Below, in pieces: positions 29,721-32,907 of a stretch of DNA of 32,907 nt. A program made the translations under genes and the position numbers. The stretch lies in the NCBI GenBank assembly GCA_014647715.1, contig BMPS01000020.1:11011-43917 (forward strand). Reading direction: 5' to 3'. Source of the stretch: Streptomyces cinereus (lineage in GTDB: Bacteria > Pseudomonadota > Gammaproteobacteria > Pseudomonadales > Moraxellaceae). Positions within the stretch are counted from its first letter, which is position 1. Each line of letters opens with the position of its first letter. The notes under the pieces are model-generated. The model saw only the letters and a program-made list of their open reading frames with translations, did not search any database and had not been told where the DNA came from.

Positions 29721-32700
29721 ATGCAGAAACTCACCAACTTTAGCGAAAAAGAACTCGAAGACCACATCGTCTCCGCCCTAACCGCTAACGGCTATCAACA
29801 AGGCAACCCTGCCGACTTTGACAAAATCCAAGCCATCGACAGCCGCTATTTTTGGCAATTTCTGCATAATAGCCAACAAATCGCCCTAGACACCATCGCC
29901 AAACACAACCCAGACTGGCAAAAAACCATCATCCACCGCCTAAACAACACCATCAAAAAATACGGCATACTACATATACTCAAAAAAGGCTTGGACGTGG
30001 ACAACGCCACCTTAACCTTTCTTTACCCAAAGCCCCTAGCAAGCTCTAGCCAAATCGCCCGTGACAACTATCAACAGAATATTTTTAGCGTTACCCGCCA
30101 AGTTCGCTATAGCCAACATAATGGCAATTCGGTGGATTTGGTCATTTTTTTAAACGGTCTAGCTATCATCACCCTAGAACTCAAAAGCACCCATAAAAAC
30201 CAAACCGCCCGTTTTAACGCCATCGAACAATACAAAAAAGATCGAAGCCCCGATGACCCGCTATTTAACTTTGCCAGAGCGATTGTCCACTTTACCCTAG
30301 ACAATCAAGAAGCCTACATGACCACACGGCTAAACGGGGCAAATACCTTCTTTTTACCGTTCAATAAAGGCAACCACGGCAACGCAGGTAACCCACCCAA
30401 TCCCAACAGCTTTAACACCGAATACCTTTGGAACGAAGTGTTACAGCCTGACAGCTTAGTCAATCTCATCAGCCATTTTGTGCGATTAGGCTGTGATAAT
30501 CCCGACATCAAAAAGCCCAATCTTTGCGACATGACCCTGTATTTCCCCCGCTACCATCAAATGAGCGTGGTAAGGCGATTGGTGCAAGACGTCGCTGACA
30601 ATGGCATTGGCAAACGCTATCTGATTCAGCATTCCGCAGGGTCGGGCAAGTCCAACTCCATCACATGGCTTGCCTATCAGCTTATCGAAGCCTATCCGCA
30701 CAGCGAACAAGCAAAAGGGGCGAAAGGGCTAGAACAGCCGCTATATGATTCGGTGATTGTAGTGACTGACCGCAAAATTTTGGACAAACAACTAAAAGAC
30801 AATATCAAGCAGTTTAGTGAAGTCAAAGGCATTATATCCCATGCCGAACGCTCAAAAGACCTACGTAACGCCCTAGAAAACGGCAAAAAAATCATCATCA
30901 CCACTATTCAAAAATTCCCCTTTATCCTAGACGACATTGGCGAAATGGCGGACAAGAACTTTGCTATTATCATCGACGAAGCCCACAGCTCACAAAGCGG
31001 AATGGCTCACGATGGCATGAATACCGCTTTGGGTATTGATACCGATAACGAAAAAGACAGTGATATGGACGATAACCAAGACCGCATTATAAAGGCAATG
31101 GAATCACGCAAAATGCGGGGCAATGGCAGCTATTTTGCTTTCACGGCTACCCCAAAAGACAGCACCCTAGAAAAATTTGGCGAAAAACAAGCCGACGGTC
31201 GCTTTACTCCCTTTGACCTGTACTCCATGAAGCAAGCCATTGAAGAAGGCTTTATTCTGGATGTGGTACGCAATTACACCACCTTCAAATCTTACTATGA
31301 GATTCAAAAATCGGTCGAAAATGACCCAGCATTTGATTCTAACAAGGCACAAAAAGCCCTGAAAGCGTATGTCGAACGCCAACAGCAAACCATCGATGTC
31401 AAAGCCGAAATCATGCTTGATCACTTTATCAGCAATATTTTTGCCAAAAAACGCCTAAAGGGTCATGCCAAAGCCATGATAGTCACACAAAATATCGAAA
31501 TGGCAATCCGTTATTACCAAGCGATTAACCGCTTATTAGAGCAAAAAGGCAATCCCTTTAAAGCCATGATAGCCTTTAGTGGTGAAAAAATCGTGGACGG
31601 CATTGGCTACACCGAAAGCCAAATCAACGGCTTTGAAGATAGCAAAACCAAAGAAAAATTTGATAGCGATGACTACCGAATTTTGGTCGTTGCGAATAAA
31701 TATCTGACAGGCTTTGACCAACCCAAACTTACCGCCATGTATGTCGATAAAAAATTGCGAGATGTACTGGCAGTGCAAACCCTGTCAAGGCTCAATCGCT
31801 CGGCGAATAAGTACGACAAAAAAACCGAAGATTTGTTTGTGTTGGACTTTTTTAATGAACTAAAACATATCAAATCCGCATTTGATAAATACTTTACCGT
31901 CACCACCCTAAGCCAAGCGACCGATGTCAATGTACTTAGCGATATCAAAACTGAACTAGAGGCGGTAGGCGTTTATGAACCCCATGAAATCATTGACTAT
32001 GCCGAAGCCTATTTTGGCGGTGCCAGTATGGAAACCTTGCAAGGCAAAATCAATATTTTGGCAGAACGCTTTAACCACGGGTTGGAACTTAGCGATGACG
32101 CAAAAATCGAATTTAAAATGCAAGCCAAACAATTTGTCAAACTCTATAGCCGTCTTGCATCCATTATGCCGTTTAACAAAATCGAATGGGAGCGATTGTT
32201 TTGGTTATTAAAAGCATTAATTCCTGAGCTTAACATTCGCACCCAGGAAGATGATGATATCGATGACTTGTTAGAATCGATTGATTTAAATACTTATGCG
32301 ATTGAAAGAACGGCTTTAGGTTCAAAGATAACATTAGACGAAAAAGAAGCGGTTATCGACCCGAGCAACCCTAACGTGATTGGCGTACATACTGAAGCAA
32401 AAACCAACAACCTAGATAAAATCATCGCAGATTTTAATGAGCGATGGTTTAAAAGTTGGCATATTACGCCAGAAGAACAACGAATGAAATTTATCAACTT
32501 AGCACAACGAATTTACGACCATCCTGACTTTCAACAGAAGTATCTGACCACGAAAGATGAACAACATCGTAACCTAGAATTTGAAAAACTGGTCAAAGAT
32601 ATTATCGTCGAGGACCGAAAAAAAGAAATTGATTTTTACAAACTTTTTATCCAAGATGAAGCCTTTCAACTTGCATTTTTGAGTAATCTCAGACAAGTAG

Positions 32701-32735
32701 TCGATAGAAAATCACTATCAGACCTGTCAAAATAA
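29721..32735 (+). CDS. hsdR: Type I restriction endonuclease and translocase subunit
   Basis: This 1004-residue HsdR has an N-terminal PD-(D/E)xK nuclease with Asp139 (NSVDLVIFLNG) and Glu153-x-Lys155 (TLELKST). The superfamily 2 motor has Walker A AGSGKS around residues 306-311 and DEAH at 419-422, then FAFTATPKDSTL, and late helicase motifs VANKYLTGFDQPKLTAMYVD and LAVQTLSRLNRS. It cuts unmodified DNA after ATP-driven translocation, together with HsdM and HsdS. It starts ten bases after hsdS. The first 900 bases use markedly more C-ended codons than hsdS, suggesting separate histories for parts of the cluster. Confidence 0.95.
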   Translation: MQKLTNFSEKELEDHIVSALTANGYQQGNPADFDKIQAIDSRYFWQFLHNSQQIALDTIAKHNPDWQKTIIHRLNNTIKKYGILHILKKGLDVDNATLTFLYPKPLASSSQIARDNYQQNIFSVTRQVRYSQHNGNSVDLVIFLNGLAIITLELKSTHKNQTARFNAIEQYKKDRSPDDPLFNFARAIVHFTLDNQEAYMTTRLNGANTFFLPFNKGNHGNAGNPPNPNSFNTEYLWNEVLQPDSLVNLISHFVRLGCDNPDIKKPNLCDMTLYFPRYHQMSVVRRLVQDVADNGIGKRYLIQHSAGSGKSNSITWLAYQLIEAYPHSEQAKGAKGLEQPLYDSVIVVTDRKILDKQLKDNIKQFSEVKGIISHAERSKDLRNALENGKKIIITTIQKFPFILDDIGEMADKNFAIIIDEAHSSQSGMAHDGMNTALGIDTDNEKDSDMDDNQDRIIKAMESRKMRGNGSYFAFTATPKDSTLEKFGEKQADGRFTPFDLYSMKQAIEEGFILDVVRNYTTFKSYYEIQKSVENDPAFDSNKAQKALKAYVERQQQTIDVKAEIMLDHFISNIFAKKRLKGHAKAMIVTQNIEMAIRYYQAINRLLEQKGNPFKAMIAFSGEKIVDGIGYTESQINGFEDSKTKEKFDSDDYRILVVANKYLTGFDQPKLTAMYVDKKLRDVLAVQTLSRLNRSANKYDKKTEDLFVLDFFNELKHIKSAFDKYFTVTTLSQATDVNVLSDIKTELEAVGVYEPHEIIDYAEAYFGGASMETLQGKINILAERFNHGLELSDDAKIEFKMQAKQFVKLYSRLASIMPFNKIEWERLFWLLKALIPELNIRTQEDDDIDDLLESIDLNTYAIERTALGSKITLDEKEAVIDPSNPNVIGVHTEAKTNNLDKIIADFNERWFKSWHITPEEQRMKFINLAQRIYDHPDFQQKYLTTKDEQHRNLEFEKLVKDIIVEDRKKEIDFYKLFIQDEAFQLAFLSNLRQVVDRKSLSDLSK

Positions 32736-32782
32736 ATCTATAAGAATTATTCCATAATGAAAAATATTTAAGCAATTTAATA

Positions 32783-32907
32783 GGCTGTGTCCCCAATTCA
32801 AAAACGAGATAAAAAGTGCCAAAATATGCCTAAATCTATAGCATTTAGAATAGGAAAAAATGGCACGAATCGTATTAACAGATGAATTATGGGAACAACT
32901 ACAGCAT
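32783..32907 (+). mobile_element. Left end of an insertion sequence, cut by the window edge
   Basis: GGCTGTGTCCCCAATTC at 32783 looks like a terminal repeat and is followed after about 75 bases by a transposase start. This is consistent with an IS5-type element. The other end and target duplication lie outside the window. Confidence 0.6.
32860..32907 (+). CDS. Transposase, N-terminal fragment (probably IS5 family)
   Basis: Sixteen codons are visible, MARIVLTDELWEQLQH, the standard opening of IS5-family transposases (ITDELWxxLxP type). The ATG follows AGGAAAAA. The gene continues beyond the window, so nothing can be said about its integrity. Confidence 0.75.
   Translation, partial: MARIVLTDELWEQLQH

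Overview
The window looks like part of a low-GC plasmid from a gammaproteobacterium, most likely Moraxellaceae (Moraxella/Faucicola, Psychrobacter or Acinetobacter type). This rests on the Rep_3-type initiator with 22-bp iterons, the small ParA-type partition locus, the type I restriction-modification cassette, the abundance of IS and Tn3-family ends, and an iron-uptake operon of an Acinetobacter-like layout. The genus is an inference; nothing in the window fixes it.

Layout. (1) 1-1233: a truncated IS3-family element on the minus strand, whose orfB is broken by a palindromic insertion. (2) 1241-1303: a relic of one Tn3-family terminal repeat followed directly by a complete 38-bp Tn3-type terminal repeat and a resolvase-site-like sequence. 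(3) 1483-19091: a siderophore island, all on the plus strand. It holds three NRPS-independent (IucA/IucC) synthetases, a flavin N-monooxygenase, a GNAT-type acyltransferase, an MFS exporter, an RraA-like protein, a TonB-dependent receptor, a ferric-siderophore reductase, and an ABC importer (ATPase, lipoprotein binding protein, fused double permease). Strong Fur boxes overlap putative promoters at 1493 and 11421. (4) 19204-21062: a compact element bounded by two inward-facing 38-bp Tn3-type repeats. It has a res-like site, an HTH antitoxin, a frameshifted RelE/HigB-type toxin and a serine resolvase, but no transposase. A decayed resolvase fragment lies just outside it. (5) 21389-24590: plasmid maintenance, with an RHH protein, ParA, palindromic parS-like repeats, a small unknown protein, a small HTH regulator, the Rep_3 initiator and its iterons. 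(6) 24931-32735: type I restriction-modification in the order hsdM - Abi_2 (HEPN) - hsdS - hsdR. (7) 32783-end: the left end of another insertion sequence.

How it works together. Under iron starvation Fur should release the two promoters. The monooxygenase and acyltransferase would turn a diamine or amino acid into a hydroxamate, the synthetases would join it to citrate-like carboxylates, and the MFS pump would export the product. The receptor, binding protein, permease and ATPase would bring the ferric complex back, and the SIP-type reductase would free the iron. The gene order recalls the acinetoferrin/baumannoferrin clusters as I remember them, but no diaminopropane-forming enzymes are present, so the substrate cannot be fixed.

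The most notable structure is that the whole island lies between inward-facing Tn3-family ends (1266 and 21062) with a resolvase and toxin-antitoxin remnant but no transposase. This suggests a siderophore transposon, or the wreck of one, that could only move if transposase came from elsewhere.
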